A stretch of DNA of 36,564 nucleotides from Pseudomonadota bacterium (GCA_023430065.1 JAEZCG010000159.1:1-36564); one strand, 5' to 3'. Shown: positions 28,521 to 36,041, numbered from the stretch's first letter. Made by a program: numbers and translations. The notes: generated by a model not told the origin, from the letters alone.

Positions 28521-29021
28521 ATGACTACGCTTGCACTGAATGACGCAGAGCTGTTCCTCGAGTTGGATCGACTCATCCGGGCTGCTCTCCACACACGCAG
28601 AAAGTTGCTCGCCTTCGGGCTGCGTGGCAGCACGCAGGCCATTGGCTTCATCGCCCGCACCAGTGCCGGCGCACTGACCGCGGCAGCGCATGAACTGGCC
28701 GATCTCGTGCGCCGGTTGGGCGGCCGTCCATCGGTCGATCCGCGCGGCGTGGAATTCCAGGAGGCCGGCGGGCTGGGGAGCGGGCAGGAGCAGGATCTGC
28801 TACGCGCGTGCGAAGTTGCCCTCGCGGAAGTCGCGTGCGAGTATCGGGATGCGCTCGAGTGGAACCTCCCGGACACGACACAGCAGATTTTGATGCGCCA
28901 GTTCAGTCTGGTGATCGCGAACTTCGAGCACGTGAAGGCGTTGCGCATGCGGCTGGAGCAGGCGAGCGCGCTCGAGGAGCCGGTAGCGTCCTCGAAGGAC
29001 GCGCCGGCATCGGGCCACTAG
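28521..29021 (+). CDS. DUF2383-like four-helix protein
   Basis: The 166-residue protein is almost entirely helical, with a layout like DUF2383/PA2169-type ferritin-like bundles. These are often found among stress genes of proteobacteria. The middle helix pair reads TAAAHELADLVRRLGGRPSV, a hallmark-like turn, and CEVALAEVACEYRDALEW leads into the third helix. I see no complete metal-binding set, so function is unknown. The ATG at 28521 is chosen because homology begins there. An upstream ATG at 28443 would add an implausible basic leader. Confidence 0.6.
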   Translation: MTTLALNDAELFLELDRLIRAALHTRRKLLAFGLRGSTQAIGFIARTSAGALTAAAHELADLVRRLGGRPSVDPRGVEFQEAGGLGSGQEQDLLRACEVALAEVACEYRDALEWNLPDTTQQILMRQFSLVIANFEHVKALRMRLEQASALEEPVASSKDAPASGH

Positions 29022-29104
29022 CCACTAAGGGTATCCCGTTCTCTGCGTCACACGCTCGTCGCCCCGATCGTGCAGCGAGCGCCCGCGTGATATGGTGGCG
29101 GGCA

Positions 29105-29722
29105 ATGGCATCCGTGACAACCGAATCCACTGAAGCATTGCTCGCGTCGCTGCTCTCCGCGCTATCGCACGATGCGCGCGCGACGATCAACGGCATCAGC
29201 GTGTGGACGCACATCCTCGAGCGCGTCTCCGACCCGACCGCTGCGCGGGCGGTCGATGGCATTCGAAGGTCCATCGCACAGCAGACGGAGCTCGCCCAGG
29301 AGCTATCCGATGTCGGGCGCGACCTGTTCGCTTTTCCTGGTGAGCAACCGGCAGATCTTGCCGCGCTGATTCGTACACTTGCCGACCAACTGGGGTCGGG
29401 GCGTATCGAAACCCGATTGCCCGAAGCCCCGGTCCACGCGGCGATGGGTCGAAACGCCTTGCGTGCCCTCATGCGACTGGTTCTGCTGGATGCGTTGTCC
29501 GCACTGGGCGAGCGTGGTCGAATCGCCGTGGCAATCGATGAGGTCGACGCCGCGTGGCGCGTGACCATCGAGATCCGGGAGTCCGAGTTCGTACTAGCCG
29601 AGGCCAACGTGCGCCGCCCGTTGCGGCAGACCCTTGCACTGCTTGCTGCACGCATTCATGACGTCGACCTCGAGATGGTCTCCGGACGTCGCGTGCTGTC
29701 CGTTCCCCGTACACAGGCCTGA
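29105..29722 (+). CDS. Histidine-kinase-like fragment (DHp with degenerate ATPase)
   Basis: The 205-residue protein starts with a dimerisation/phosphoacceptor-like segment: LLSALSHDARATINGISVWT contains a histidine in the H-box position. About 100 residues follow in an order like a HATPase_c domain (GRNALRALMRLVLLDALSAL resembles the N box), but I cannot find the N-box asparagine pair or the G boxes. It may be a kinase-derived regulator, a phosphotransfer protein or an anti-sigma-type switch. No sensor domain or membrane segment is present. It sits at the edge of the sigma-54 cluster, 82 bases after the DUF2383-like gene. Confidence 0.5.
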   Translation: MASVTTESTEALLASLLSALSHDARATINGISVWTHILERVSDPTAARAVDGIRRSIAQQTELAQELSDVGRDLFAFPGEQPADLAALIRTLADQLGSGRIETRLPEAPVHAAMGRNALRALMRLVLLDALSALGERGRIAVAIDEVDAAWRVTIEIRESEFVLAEANVRRPLRQTLALLAARIHDVDLEMVSGRRVLSVPRTQA

Positions 29723-29740
29723 ATCCGCTCCACATACCGC

Positions 29741-29754
29741 GGCACACCGGTTGC
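29741..29754 (+). promoter_or_regulatory. Sigma-54 promoter of the BON lipoprotein and cardiolipin synthase genes
   Basis: The sequence GGCAC-ACCGG-TTGC has GG and GC separated by exactly ten bases and matches the -24/-12 consensus. Transcription would start near 29766, about 56 bases before the ATG at 29822. Confidence 0.7.
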
Positions 29755-29821
29755 TGTAGGTCGATCGTCTGCGCATCCGCACGGACATTCATCCGAAATA
29801 ACATGACGGAGGGTTCGACCG

Positions 29822-30145
29822 ATGAGGTTCCTACGTATTCTCGTTGTGCTGCTCGTGGCCGGATTCGGCGCCGCGCAGATCCAGGGTTGCACTCCCACGG
29901 ACACGCGTCGGTCCGCAGGAGAAACAGTAGACGACGGCGCCATCACGGCCAAGGTGAAGACGGCGTTGCTCAAGGACGAAGACGTGAGCGGGTTGGCGGT
30001 CAATGTGAACACCTACCGGGGCGTGGTGCAACTGACCGGATTCGTGGACGACGAGAGCCAGCGTGCCAAGGCGGAGAGCATCGCCAAGGAGGTGTCGGGC
30101 GTCGAGTCTGTCCAGAACGATCTACAGATCAAGCCGAAGAGCTAG
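29822..30145 (+). CDS. BON-domain lipoprotein, 107 residues
   Basis: This is a small periplasmic lipoprotein with a hydrophobic signal and a lipobox ending in IQGC (Cys23). A single BON domain follows: ITAKVKTALLKDEDVSG, VNTYRGVVQLTGFVDDE, then AKEVSGVESVQNDL. BON domains bind phospholipid surfaces and occur in osmotic-stress proteins such as OsmY. The gene is preceded by a good -24/-12 promoter and followed after 9 bases by the cardiolipin-synthase-like gene, so lipid handling at the envelope is a fair inference. A paralogue lies at 34805-35227. Confidence 0.88.
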   Translation: MRFLRILVVLLVAGFGAAQIQGCTPTDTRRSAGETVDDGAITAKVKTALLKDEDVSGLAVNVNTYRGVVQLTGFVDDESQRAKAESIAKEVSGVESVQNDLQIKPKS

Positions 30146-30154
30146 GACTTGCGC

Positions 30155-31579
30155 ATGTACTCCGGGCCCGCTGCACGCTGCGAGCACGGGTCCGGGGGTA
30201 GTATTGGTCGCAGGTTAGTCGCGATCGCAGCGCTGCTATGCGTGGCATGCGCGACAGCGCCTCCCTCTCCCGCTCCGCCCGAACCGGGTGAGGTTCCTCA
30301 ATACGCCGCATCGTTGCCGGACGTCCACGGGCCATCGGGCCCGCTGCCGGTCAAGCGGTCCGTACAGGTCATCCGCTCTCTCGAGAAGCAGGCCCCGGGC
30401 GATATGCTCGGCTATCACCTGCGCGCGATCGAGGGCATCGTCACCGCCCCATTGCGCATCGGCAATGCAGCGCGGCTGCTGATCGACGGGCCGGCTACGC
30501 ACGATGCCATGTTCGAGGCGATCGCCAACGCACGCGATCACGTCAATCTCGAGACCTACATCTTGGACGCCGACCCGGTCGGCATAGAGTTGGCCGAGCT
30601 TCTTGCACGCAAGCGCGCGCAGGGCGTGCGCGTCAATGTCATGTACGACTCGGTGGGAACCCTGTCCACGCCGGCGTGGTATTTCGACGAACTGCGGCGC
30701 AGCGGGATCGCCCTGTGCGAATACAACCCGGTGAACCCCCTGAAGGGGAGGAGAGGCTGGCGCCTCAACAACCGCGATCACCGCAAGATACTGGTGGTGG
30801 ACGGCCGCGTGGCGTTTGCCGGCGGTATCAACATCAGCGCCGTCTACGCATCGAGCTCGTTCTCCCGCATGCGGCGCAAGGAGCCCGTGGAGTCGGGCTG
30901 GCGCGATACCCACATCGAGGCGCGAGGTCCCATCGTGGCGGACCTTCAGCGCTTGTTCCTGGATGGCTGGAAGCAACAATGCGGTGGATTGGACGAGGCC
31001 GAGGCGCAGTTCTTCCCGAAGCTGGCGGTGCAGGGAAACAAGGTGATGCGCGTAGCGGCCGGGGAACCCGGCGAGAGCGAAATCTACGCCGCGCTGCTGT
31101 CGGCCATCGAGCGAGCGGAACTTCGCATCTACCTGACCATCGGGTATTTCGTGCCGGATCCGCGAACCCTGCAGGCGCTGGAAGACGCCGCGCGCCGGGG
31201 CGTGGACGTGCAGCTTGCTTTACCCGGGGTCAGCGACTTCTGGGCACCTCTGTACGCCGGCCGCTCCCACTATCAGACCCTGCTGGACGCAGGCGTGAGG
31301 ATCTTCGAGCGTCACGACGCCTTGTTGCATGCCAAGACGGCGGTCATCGACGGGGTGTGGTCCACGGTCGGATCGACCAACGTCGACTGGCGCAGCTTCG
31401 TGCACAACGCCGAGGCGAACGTGATCGTGCTGGACGCCGAGTTCGCGCGGGAGATGGAAGACCTGTTCCGGTACGACGTCGAGCACTCGATGGAGATCGA
31501 CCCGCAGACCTGGGCGACGCGCGGCGTGGCGGCGCGCATGAAGGAATGGTTCGCGCGCCGCTGGGAATACCTCCTGTAA
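30155..31579 (+). CDS. Cardiolipin-synthase-like phospholipase D family protein
   Basis: The 474-residue protein has two HKD motifs: HRKILVVD at about 209 and HAKTAVID at about 392, each followed by the usual G-x-x-N block (GGINISA and GSTNVDW). This is the arrangement of ClsB/ClsC-type cardiolipin synthases, which transfer phosphatidyl groups between lipids. An N-terminal hydrophobic stretch with LLCVACATAPP suggests a lipoprotein or a membrane anchor, which is unusual for ClsB. The ATG at 30155 lies two codons after an in-frame TTG. It forms an operon with the BON gene and would be under the same sigma-54 promoter. Its stop lies 3 bases from the convergent ferritin-like gene. Confidence 0.88.
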   Translation: MYSGPAARCEHGSGGSIGRRLVAIAALLCVACATAPPSPAPPEPGEVPQYAASLPDVHGPSGPLPVKRSVQVIRSLEKQAPGDMLGYHLRAIEGIVTAPLRIGNAARLLIDGPATHDAMFEAIANARDHVNLETYILDADPVGIELAELLARKRAQGVRVNVMYDSVGTLSTPAWYFDELRRSGIALCEYNPVNPLKGRRGWRLNNRDHRKILVVDGRVAFAGGINISAVYASSSFSRMRRKEPVESGWRDTHIEARGPIVADLQRLFLDGWKQQCGGLDEAEAQFFPKLAVQGNKVMRVAAGEPGESEIYAALLSAIERAELRIYLTIGYFVPDPRTLQALEDAARRGVDVQLALPGVSDFWAPLYAGRSHYQTLLDAGVRIFERHDALLHAKTAVIDGVWSTVGSTNVDWRSFVHNAEANVIVLDAEFAREMEDLFRYDVEHSMEIDPQTWATRGVAARMKEWFARRWEYLL

Positions 31580-31582
31580 GGA

Positions 31583-32158
31583 CTACGCTTGCGCGATTCC
31601 CTCCCGGGGACTCCCTCCGCCGATGTCGAGCCGCAGCTCCTGGATCAGACTGAGCAGATCCTCTGCGTGCTCCTCCTCCTTCGCGAGGACTTCCTCCATC
31701 AGGCGCCGCGTGGTCGGATCGTCGTTACCCAGGTACTGCACGATGTCCCGGTAGCTTTCGATGGCGATCCGCTCGGCGACCAGATCTTCCTTGATCATCT
31801 CGGGCAGGGAACCGCCCTCGACGTATTCTGCATGGCTGCGGGCCGCCAGGCCCTCCGGGGAGAAGTCCGGTTCGCCCCCCAACTGCACGATGCGCTCGGC
31901 GATCTGATCGGCGTGCGCCTGTTCCTCGTTCGCGTGCTCCAGGAACTCCGCGGCGACGGCCGCAGAGGTGAGCCCACGCGCAGTGAAGTAGTGACGCTTG
32001 TAGCGCAGCGTACAGACGATTTCGGTGGCGAGCGCCTCGTTGAGCAGCCGAACGACGACGTCCCGGTTCGCGCCGTAACTGGGCGTGACCGCGCCTTCCT
32101 CGATGTGACGCCGCGCACGTTCACGGATAGCCTTGATGTCGGATACGAAGTCGTTCAT
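31583..32158 (-). CDS. Ferritin-like (bacterioferritin-type) protein
   Basis: The 191-residue protein is a four-helix ferritin-like protein. Iron-ligand patterns are seen in LNEALATEIVCTLRYKRHYF, EFLEHANEEQAHADQIAERI (ExxH), EDLVAERIAIESYRDIVQYL and EVLAKEEEHAEDL (ExxH), the order seen in bacterioferritin and related DPS-like families. The protein is longer at the N terminus than bacterioferritin and lacks an obvious heme-binding methionine. It probably stores or detoxifies iron during stress. The ATG at 32158 is chosen because of its ribosome site and family start. A sigma-54 promoter lies 37-50 bases upstream. Confidence 0.87.
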   Translation of the reverse strand: MNDFVSDIKAIRERARRHIEEGAVTPSYGANRDVVVRLLNEALATEIVCTLRYKRHYFTARGLTSAAVAAEFLEHANEEQAHADQIAERIVQLGGEPDFSPEGLAARSHAEYVEGGSLPEMIKEDLVAERIAIESYRDIVQYLGNDDPTTRRLMEEVLAKEEEHAEDLLSLIQELRLDIGGGSPREGIAQA

Positions 32159-32194
32159 ACCTGTTCCCGAGTGGGTTGTGAGCCCCGTCCGGCA

Positions 32195-32208
32195 GCAACC
32201 CATGTGCC
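32195..32208 (-). promoter_or_regulatory. Sigma-54 promoter of the ferritin-like gene
   Basis: On the minus strand GGCAC-ATGGG-TTGC matches the -24/-12 consensus with ten bases between GG and GC. The start point would be near 32183, giving a 25-base leader. It lies back to back with the glycine-zipper gene promoter. Confidence 0.72.
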
Positions 32209-32219
32209 GAAAAGGGCGC

Positions 32220-32233
32220 GGCATGCGCATTGC
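32220..32233 (+). promoter_or_regulatory. Sigma-54 promoter of the glycine-zipper lipoprotein gene
   Basis: GGCAT-GCGCA-TTGC has the correct ten-base GG-GC spacing. Transcription would start near 32245, 26 bases before the ATG. It is divergent from the previous promoter, with 11 bases between them. Confidence 0.68.
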
Positions 32234-32270
32234 CGAATGGGATCAGGACAACTGATGACAGGAGGTCGTG

Positions 32271-32501
32271 ATGTTCAAGTCGATTGCGATGAGTGTTGCC
32301 CTGGTCACCGGGCTGGGGCTTGCCGGCTGTTCGACCTGGGACAAGCTGGACAGCTCGGAGAAGGGAGCGGTAATCGGCGCTGGAGCCGGCGCGGCGGGTG
32401 GCGCGGCGGTATCTGGCGGCAGCGCGCTGGGCACGGCCGCCGGCGCAGCGGTCGGAGGTGTCGTCGGCCATGAGGTCGGGGAAAGGCGAGACGACGACTG
32501 A
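32271..32501 (+). CDS. Glycine-zipper lipoprotein, 76 residues
   Basis: This small outer-membrane-type lipoprotein has a signal peptide with lipobox LGLAGC (Cys20). A glycine zipper follows (GAVIGAGAGAAGGAAV and GTAAGAAVGGVVGHEVGE), a motif that forms close-packed transmembrane helices. The charged tail ends RRDDD. AGGAGG before the ATG gives a strong ribosome site. The gene is convergent with rpoN. Confidence 0.85.
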   Translation: MFKSIAMSVALVTGLGLAGCSTWDKLDSSEKGAVIGAGAGAAGGAAVSGGSALGTAAGAAVGGVVGHEVGERRDDD

Positions 32502-32548
32502 TCCGCAGGTGAATCAGGCGGACGTCCCGCGCCGCGATCGTGCAAACA

Positions 32549-32574
32549 GCGGAGGCGGAAGCGACCGCCTCCGC
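32549..32574. terminator. Bidirectional hairpin between the lipoprotein gene and rpoN
   Basis: GCGGAGGCGG (32549-32558) pairs perfectly with CCGCCTCCGC (32565-32574) around a 6-base loop. It sits between convergent genes, 48 and 8 bases from their stops. No T-run is present. Confidence 0.6.
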
Positions 32575-32581
32575 AGCGCGG

Positions 32582-34030
32582 CTAACTCAGTCGACGCAGT
32601 TCCACGTTCGGCAACTGCATCAGACGTCGGTACTTGGTGACCGTTCGGCGCGCCACGCGCACGCCCTGCTCGGCGAGCATCTCCGCCAGGCGGGCATCCG
32701 AGAGCGGCTCCTCCGGTTTCTCCGACTCGATCAGTTCCCGAATCAGCGCACGAATCGCCGTGGCCGAGCACACGCCGCCGCTCGAGGTGGATAGCTGGCG
32801 CGAGAAGAAGTGCTTGAACTCGAACAGTCCCCGCGGCGTGGACATGTACTTGTTGTTGGTCACCCGCGACACCGTCGATTCGTGCAGGCCGAGTTCGTCC
32901 GCAATCTGTTTGAGGGCAAGCGGGCGCATCGCCACCTCGCCGTAGTCCAGGAATTTCTTCTGCCGCTCGACGATGGCTTCCGCCACGCGCTGGATCGTGG
33001 CGAATCGCTGTTCAGCGTTGCGGATCAGCCAGCGCGCCTCCTGCAGCTGCTGGCTGAGCGGTGAGCCGCCGTCTCGGGGGCTGCGCCGGAAGATGTCCGC
33101 GTAGACGCGATTGACGCGGATTCGAGGTAGCACCGCAGGATTGACCGTGCAGGTCCACTTGCCACGGACTTTGCGCACGATCACATCCGGGACGATGTAG
33201 CGCACGCCATCGTCGCCGTATTGCGTCCCGGGCCGGGGATCGAGTTTGCGGATCAACGCCAGGGCATGACGCAGCGCGTCCTCGTCGCAGTTCTCGATGC
33301 GTTGCAGACGAGCGACCTCGCGACGTGCCACCAGCGGCAAGTGTTCGCGCGCGACACGCCGGGCGAGCTCGCGAAAGGGCGTGTCGGGAGGCAGCGCCTG
33401 CAACTGAAGGTCGAGACATTCCGCCAGGTCGCGCGCGCCGACGCCGCAGGGCTCCAGGCACTGCACCAGGCGCAGGGCGGAGCGCAGGTCATCCGCCTCG
33501 ACCGGCGGATCGATGTTGCTGCCCGCCATCGCCGTCGCCAGTTCCTCTAGACTCTGACGCAGGTAACCGTCGTCGTCCAGCGCCTCGATGATGACGTGGG
33601 CCAGCGCGCGATCGCGAGGTTCGAGCTGCGCAATCATCAGTTGGCTGCGCAGGTGATCGCGCAGACTGACTGCAGACTCGATCCAGTCGGTCCAGTCCGA
33701 TTCGGAATCGTCGCCGTTGCGCGAGTTGCTGGATCGCTCACTGTAGGAATCCGACAGCTGAGGGCCGGCATCGTAGCTGTCGTCCGTAGCAGTCGGGAGT
33801 GGTTCTTCGGGGGGAGCATCCGCGGCGGCGGGTTCGTCGTGCGTGCCGGCGATGCCCGGGGCCTGCGGCTCCTCGACATCCTCTTCCTCGAGGAAAGGAT
33901 TGCTCACCAGTGCCTGACGAATCTCCTGTGCAAACTCCAGCGCGGATAGTTGGAGAAGACGCACGGATTGCTGCAGCCGCGGCGACAGCGCGAGCGTCTG
34001 CCTTGTCTTCAGGGACAGGGTACGTTCCAC
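32582..34030 (-). CDS. rpoN: RNA polymerase sigma-54 factor
   Basis: Sigma-54 directs RNA polymerase to -24/-12 promoters and needs an AAA+ activator to start transcription. The 482-residue protein has region I (TLSLKTRQTLALSPRLQQSV near the start), an acidic region II (about 55-115), the core-binding domain, the helix-turn-helix region (LGLHESTVSRVTNNKYMSTP) and the RpoN box ARRTVTKYR near the C terminus. The GTG at 34030 is chosen because AGGAGG lies 6 bases upstream. The ATG at 34057 coincides with the predicted transcription start. The usual neighbours of the main rpoN (lptB, hpf, ptsN) are absent, so this may be a second copy. It is preceded by a perfect sigma-54 promoter. Confidence 0.95.
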   Translation of the reverse strand: MERTLSLKTRQTLALSPRLQQSVRLLQLSALEFAQEIRQALVSNPFLEEEDVEEPQAPGIAGTHDEPAAADAPPEEPLPTATDDSYDAGPQLSDSYSERSSNSRNGDDSESDWTDWIESAVSLRDHLRSQLMIAQLEPRDRALAHVIIEALDDDGYLRQSLEELATAMAGSNIDPPVEADDLRSALRLVQCLEPCGVGARDLAECLDLQLQALPPDTPFRELARRVAREHLPLVARREVARLQRIENCDEDALRHALALIRKLDPRPGTQYGDDGVRYIVPDVIVRKVRGKWTCTVNPAVLPRIRVNRVYADIFRRSPRDGGSPLSQQLQEARWLIRNAEQRFATIQRVAEAIVERQKKFLDYGEVAMRPLALKQIADELGLHESTVSRVTNNKYMSTPRGLFEFKHFFSRQLSTSSGGVCSATAIRALIRELIESEKPEEPLSDARLAEMLAEQGVRVARRTVTKYRRLMQLPNVELRRLS

Positions 34031-34067
34031 GAAAGGCCTCCTCGTTCTAGTTGGCATCCGGGCAATG

Positions 34068-34082
34068 GCAATGCGCGTGCCA
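34068..34082 (-). promoter_or_regulatory. Sigma-54 promoter of rpoN (autoregulation)
   Basis: On the minus strand TGGCACGCGCATTGC is a full match to the TGGCACG-N4-TTGC consensus. The start point would be near 34057, with a 27-base leader that contains the AGGAGG site before the GTG start of rpoN. Confidence 0.78.
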
Positions 34083-34151
34083 ACGAGGCTTTCCCTGATA
34101 ATTAATCACAAGCAATTATTTACAAAAAGATATTTCATGTCGAATCGGAAT

Positions 34152-34167
34152 GCGTGCGCGCGCACGC
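34152..34167. promoter_or_regulatory. 16-base palindrome upstream of rpoN
   Basis: GCGTGCGCGCGCACGC is a perfect palindrome, about 70 bases upstream of the rpoN -24 element. It follows an AT-rich stretch (34097-34138) that might bend. It may bind an activator or regulator. Confidence 0.4.
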
Positions 34168-34203
34168 TCCCTGCCCACATCGCCGAATGCTGTACTTTTT
34201 TCA

Positions 34204-34237
34204 GTGTGGGTATAAGCGTGAATTCGTCGGCCCACAC
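34204..34237. promoter_or_regulatory. Inverted repeat between divergent sigma-54 promoters
   Basis: GTGTGGG (34204-34210) and CCCACAC (34231-34237) form a 7-bp dyad with a 20-base spacer. It lies about 90-125 bases upstream of both the rpoN and the 84-residue gene promoters, the distance at which sigma-54 activators usually bind. No gene lies in the 34031-34389 gap. It holds this dyad, the palindrome and the two promoters. Confidence 0.45.
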
Positions 34238-34326
34238 CGGCTATTCGCTCCGCGCGTGCCGACTAGTGTTCGAGGGAAGCCATGGCCGGCTCGATTCGCC
34301 TTCAGTTGATATGAATGGGCCCATGC

Positions 34327-34340
34327 GGCACGGCGGTTGC
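34327..34340 (+). promoter_or_regulatory. Sigma-54 promoter of the 84-residue gene
   Basis: GGCAC-GGCGG-TTGC matches the consensus with the right ten-base GG-GC spacing. Transcription would start near 34352, 38 bases before the ATG. Confidence 0.7.
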
Positions 34341-34389
34341 GAAACGCCTTTCATCGAGGCAACGTTGCCCGCACAGGAGGATGTCGACC

Positions 34390-34644
34390 ATGGCACACAC
34401 CGGCAAGGACAAGCAGCAGAATGACGGGATCGAAGGCGAAGGCAGCTACACGGGAGCCAAGCAGTACAACGACGCGACGCGCGATTTCGTGGAGGAAGGC
34501 AAGGTGAAACAGGCGGCGCGCAAAGCGGCAACAGGCAGCGAAGAGGAGGCGCGCGAGATGGAGGCGGCGGAACGGGAGGGGCGTTCGCATGCAAAGGAGG
34601 AAGATCCCGCGCTGCGGCGCCGCGACAACGGGGCCCAGGAATAG
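34390..34644 (+). CDS. Hydrophilic 84-residue conserved stress-type protein
   Basis: The protein is very polar, with a start like MAHTGKDKQQNDGIEGEGSY and a long charged helix (VEEGKVKQAARKAATGSEEE). Similar small proteins, rich in Lys/Glu and often annotated as hypothetical, occur near stress genes in betaproteobacteria. No catalytic motif or membrane segment is seen. AGGAGG at 34375-34380 is nine bases before the ATG at 34390, which decides the start against the ATG at 34381. It is preceded by its own sigma-54 promoter. Confidence 0.75.
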   Translation: MAHTGKDKQQNDGIEGEGSYTGAKQYNDATRDFVEEGKVKQAARKAATGSEEEAREMEAAEREGRSHAKEEDPALRRRDNGAQE

Positions 34645-34748
34645 GAATTTATGCAACCTCGGCGCCGCCGCGGCGCAGGATCTCCTCCCTGCCGCAGCGG
34701 CGCTCTCCTATCGCGATAGCGGCTCCCCGCGGGGAAGCACAGCACCGC

Positions 34749-34767
34749 GGCCGGCGTGTCGCCGGCC
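34749..34767. terminator. Hairpin between convergent genes
   Basis: GGCCGGCG and CGCCGGCC form a perfect 8-bp stem with a TGT loop. Two smaller palindromes, CTATCGCGATAG (34708-34719) and CCCCGCGGGG (34724-34733), precede it. The group lies between the convergent 84-residue gene and the BON gene. Confidence 0.5.
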
Positions 34768-34804
34768 ATCAGCCTACGGGTTCGCGGGCTCGAAGGAGCC
34801 TGCT

Positions 34805-35227
34805 TCAGCCAGCCCCGACCTCGATGCGGTTCTCGACCGCCAGTACCCCCTCGACGCCCTCTGCAACGTCCTCGGCGCGTTCGGCCTGCATCTGATCGGG
34901 GACTCTGCCGGTCAGGATGACGCGTCCCTGCTCGGTTTCGACCGAGATATCGCTGCTGCTGATGCCGTCGGTAGCCAGCAGTGCCGCCTTGACCTTGGCC
35001 GTGACTGTCGCGTCGTCCAGCGCGCCCACGGCCCGATCGCCCATGCTCTCGGCTTCCGCAGTCGTATCCGACGGAAGAGTAGCCGGGGATTGAGCCGTGT
35101 CGTCCGGCAGCGTCGGGTTGGAGTCGACTGCACCGGTCGTATTGACGTCCTCGGTGCGATTGCAGCCGGTCATTGCCAGCGCTGCCACCAGGGCAAGCGC
35201 CGACACACCCTGAAGCGTGTACTTCAT
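34805..35227 (-). CDS. BON-domain lipoprotein, 140 residues
   Basis: This lipoprotein has a signal with lipobox AMTGC (Cys22), a polar linker of about 45 residues and one BON domain (ATVTAKVKAALLATDGISSS, VETEQGRVILTGRVP, EGVEGVLAVENRIEV). It is a paralogue of the protein at 29822. Periplasmic and lipid-binding roles are inferred from the domain. AAAGGAGA precedes the ATG. It lies 57 bases after the PRC-barrel gene on the same strand and probably shares its transcript, which contains a hairpin between them. Confidence 0.88.
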   Translation of the reverse strand: MKYTLQGVSALALVAALAMTGCNRTEDVNTTGAVDSNPTLPDDTAQSPATLPSDTTAEAESMGDRAVGALDDATVTAKVKAALLATDGISSSDISVETEQGRVILTGRVPDQMQAERAEDVAEGVEGVLAVENRIEVGAG

Positions 35228-35254
35228 GTCTCGTTCTCCTTTGTTCAATGTAAA

Positions 35255-35273
35255 GGGCCGCAAATGGCGGCCC
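35255..35273 (-). terminator. Intercistronic hairpin between PRC-barrel and BON genes
   Basis: On the minus strand GGGCCGC and GCGGCCC form a 7-bp stem around CATTT, followed by TTTA. It may partly end transcription after the PRC-barrel gene or stabilise the upstream message. It is too weak to prove separate transcription units. Confidence 0.5.
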
Positions 35274-35284
35274 GGTTCATCCAC

Positions 35285-35905
35285 TCACTCCCAGTACGGG
35301 CGAGTGCCGTAGTAGCTGTGCACACGGGTGTCGAACTCGGTATCCGCCATGCTTGGCCAGTTGTCCTTGTCAAAGCCCGGGGCGTCCTTCAGGCGCTGCT
35401 TGTCGACATCGAGCACGAAGCACTTGTTATCGGTGTCGAGCGTCAGCGCGCTCCAGGGAATGGCGAACAGCTTCTCGCCCATTCCGAGAAAACCGCCGCT
35501 GGACATCACCGCATACGCGATGCGGCCGCGTGGTACGTCGAGCATGATCTCGTCGATTTCACCGAGATCCTCGCCCTGGCGGTTGACCACCTTGTCTCCT
35601 TCCAGCGTGCTGGCAGTCATGAGGCGAGGGCCCGGACCTGAAGTGTTCTCGTGCACACCCTCACCCTTGATCTTCGCGCCCTGCGCGTTCTGCGCAGACG
35701 CACTACTTCCGGTGCCCGCGGAACCGCTCGCGCCCCCGGAACTGCTGCCACTGTAACCGCTGCTCACGCTTCCAGTCGTGCCGCGCGAACCGGCGTAGCC
35801 GGCCCCGCCGCTGCTGCCGCCCCCGAAGCCCGCGTTGGTTCCGCTGGCGCCTGTGCCTGCCTTGTCGTCACGCATGCCGCCGGTGCCCGTTGGATCGTTT
35901 GCCAT
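35285..35905 (-). CDS. PRC-barrel domain protein with Gly/Ser-rich N terminus
   Basis: The 206-residue protein has a disordered glycine/serine/threonine-rich N terminus (about 1-75) and a PRC-barrel domain: ASTLEGDKVVNRQGEDLGEI, MLDVPRGRIAYAVMSSGGF, LFAIPWSALTLDTDNKCFVL. The C terminus has YYGTRPYWE. PRC-barrel proteins of this type are found among stress and envelope genes, and their biochemical role is not known. The ATG at 35905 has GGAGACGAGAC upstream. The promoter is a sigma-54 element near 36020-36033, so the leader is about 100 bases. Confidence 0.88.
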   Translation of the reverse strand: MANDPTGTGGMRDDKAGTGASGTNAGFGGGSSGGAGYAGSRGTTGSVSSGYSGSSSGGASGSAGTGSSASAQNAQGAKIKGEGVHENTSGPGPRLMTASTLEGDKVVNRQGEDLGEIDEIMLDVPRGRIAYAVMSSGGFLGMGEKLFAIPWSALTLDTDNKCFVLDVDKQRLKDAPGFDKDNWPSMADTEFDTRVHSYYGTRPYWE

Positions 35906-36019
35906 GTCTCGTCTCCTGGGATGTTTAACTCATGAGTTGATCCAGTGAATTGCCCATCCGCACGCATCCGATCCGAACCGCCATGCGACCGATGCGTGCG
36001 AACCGCCATGCTGAGTTCC

Positions 36020-36033
36020 GCAAGCGGTGTGCC
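36020..36033 (-). promoter_or_regulatory. Sigma-54 promoter of the PRC-barrel and BON genes
   Basis: On the minus strand GGCAC-ACCGC-TTGC fits the consensus with ten bases between GG and GC. The start would be near 36008, about 100 bases before the PRC-barrel ATG. The gap 35906-36110 holds this and the next promoter and no gene. Confidence 0.7.
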
Positions 36034-36041
36034 GATACGTC

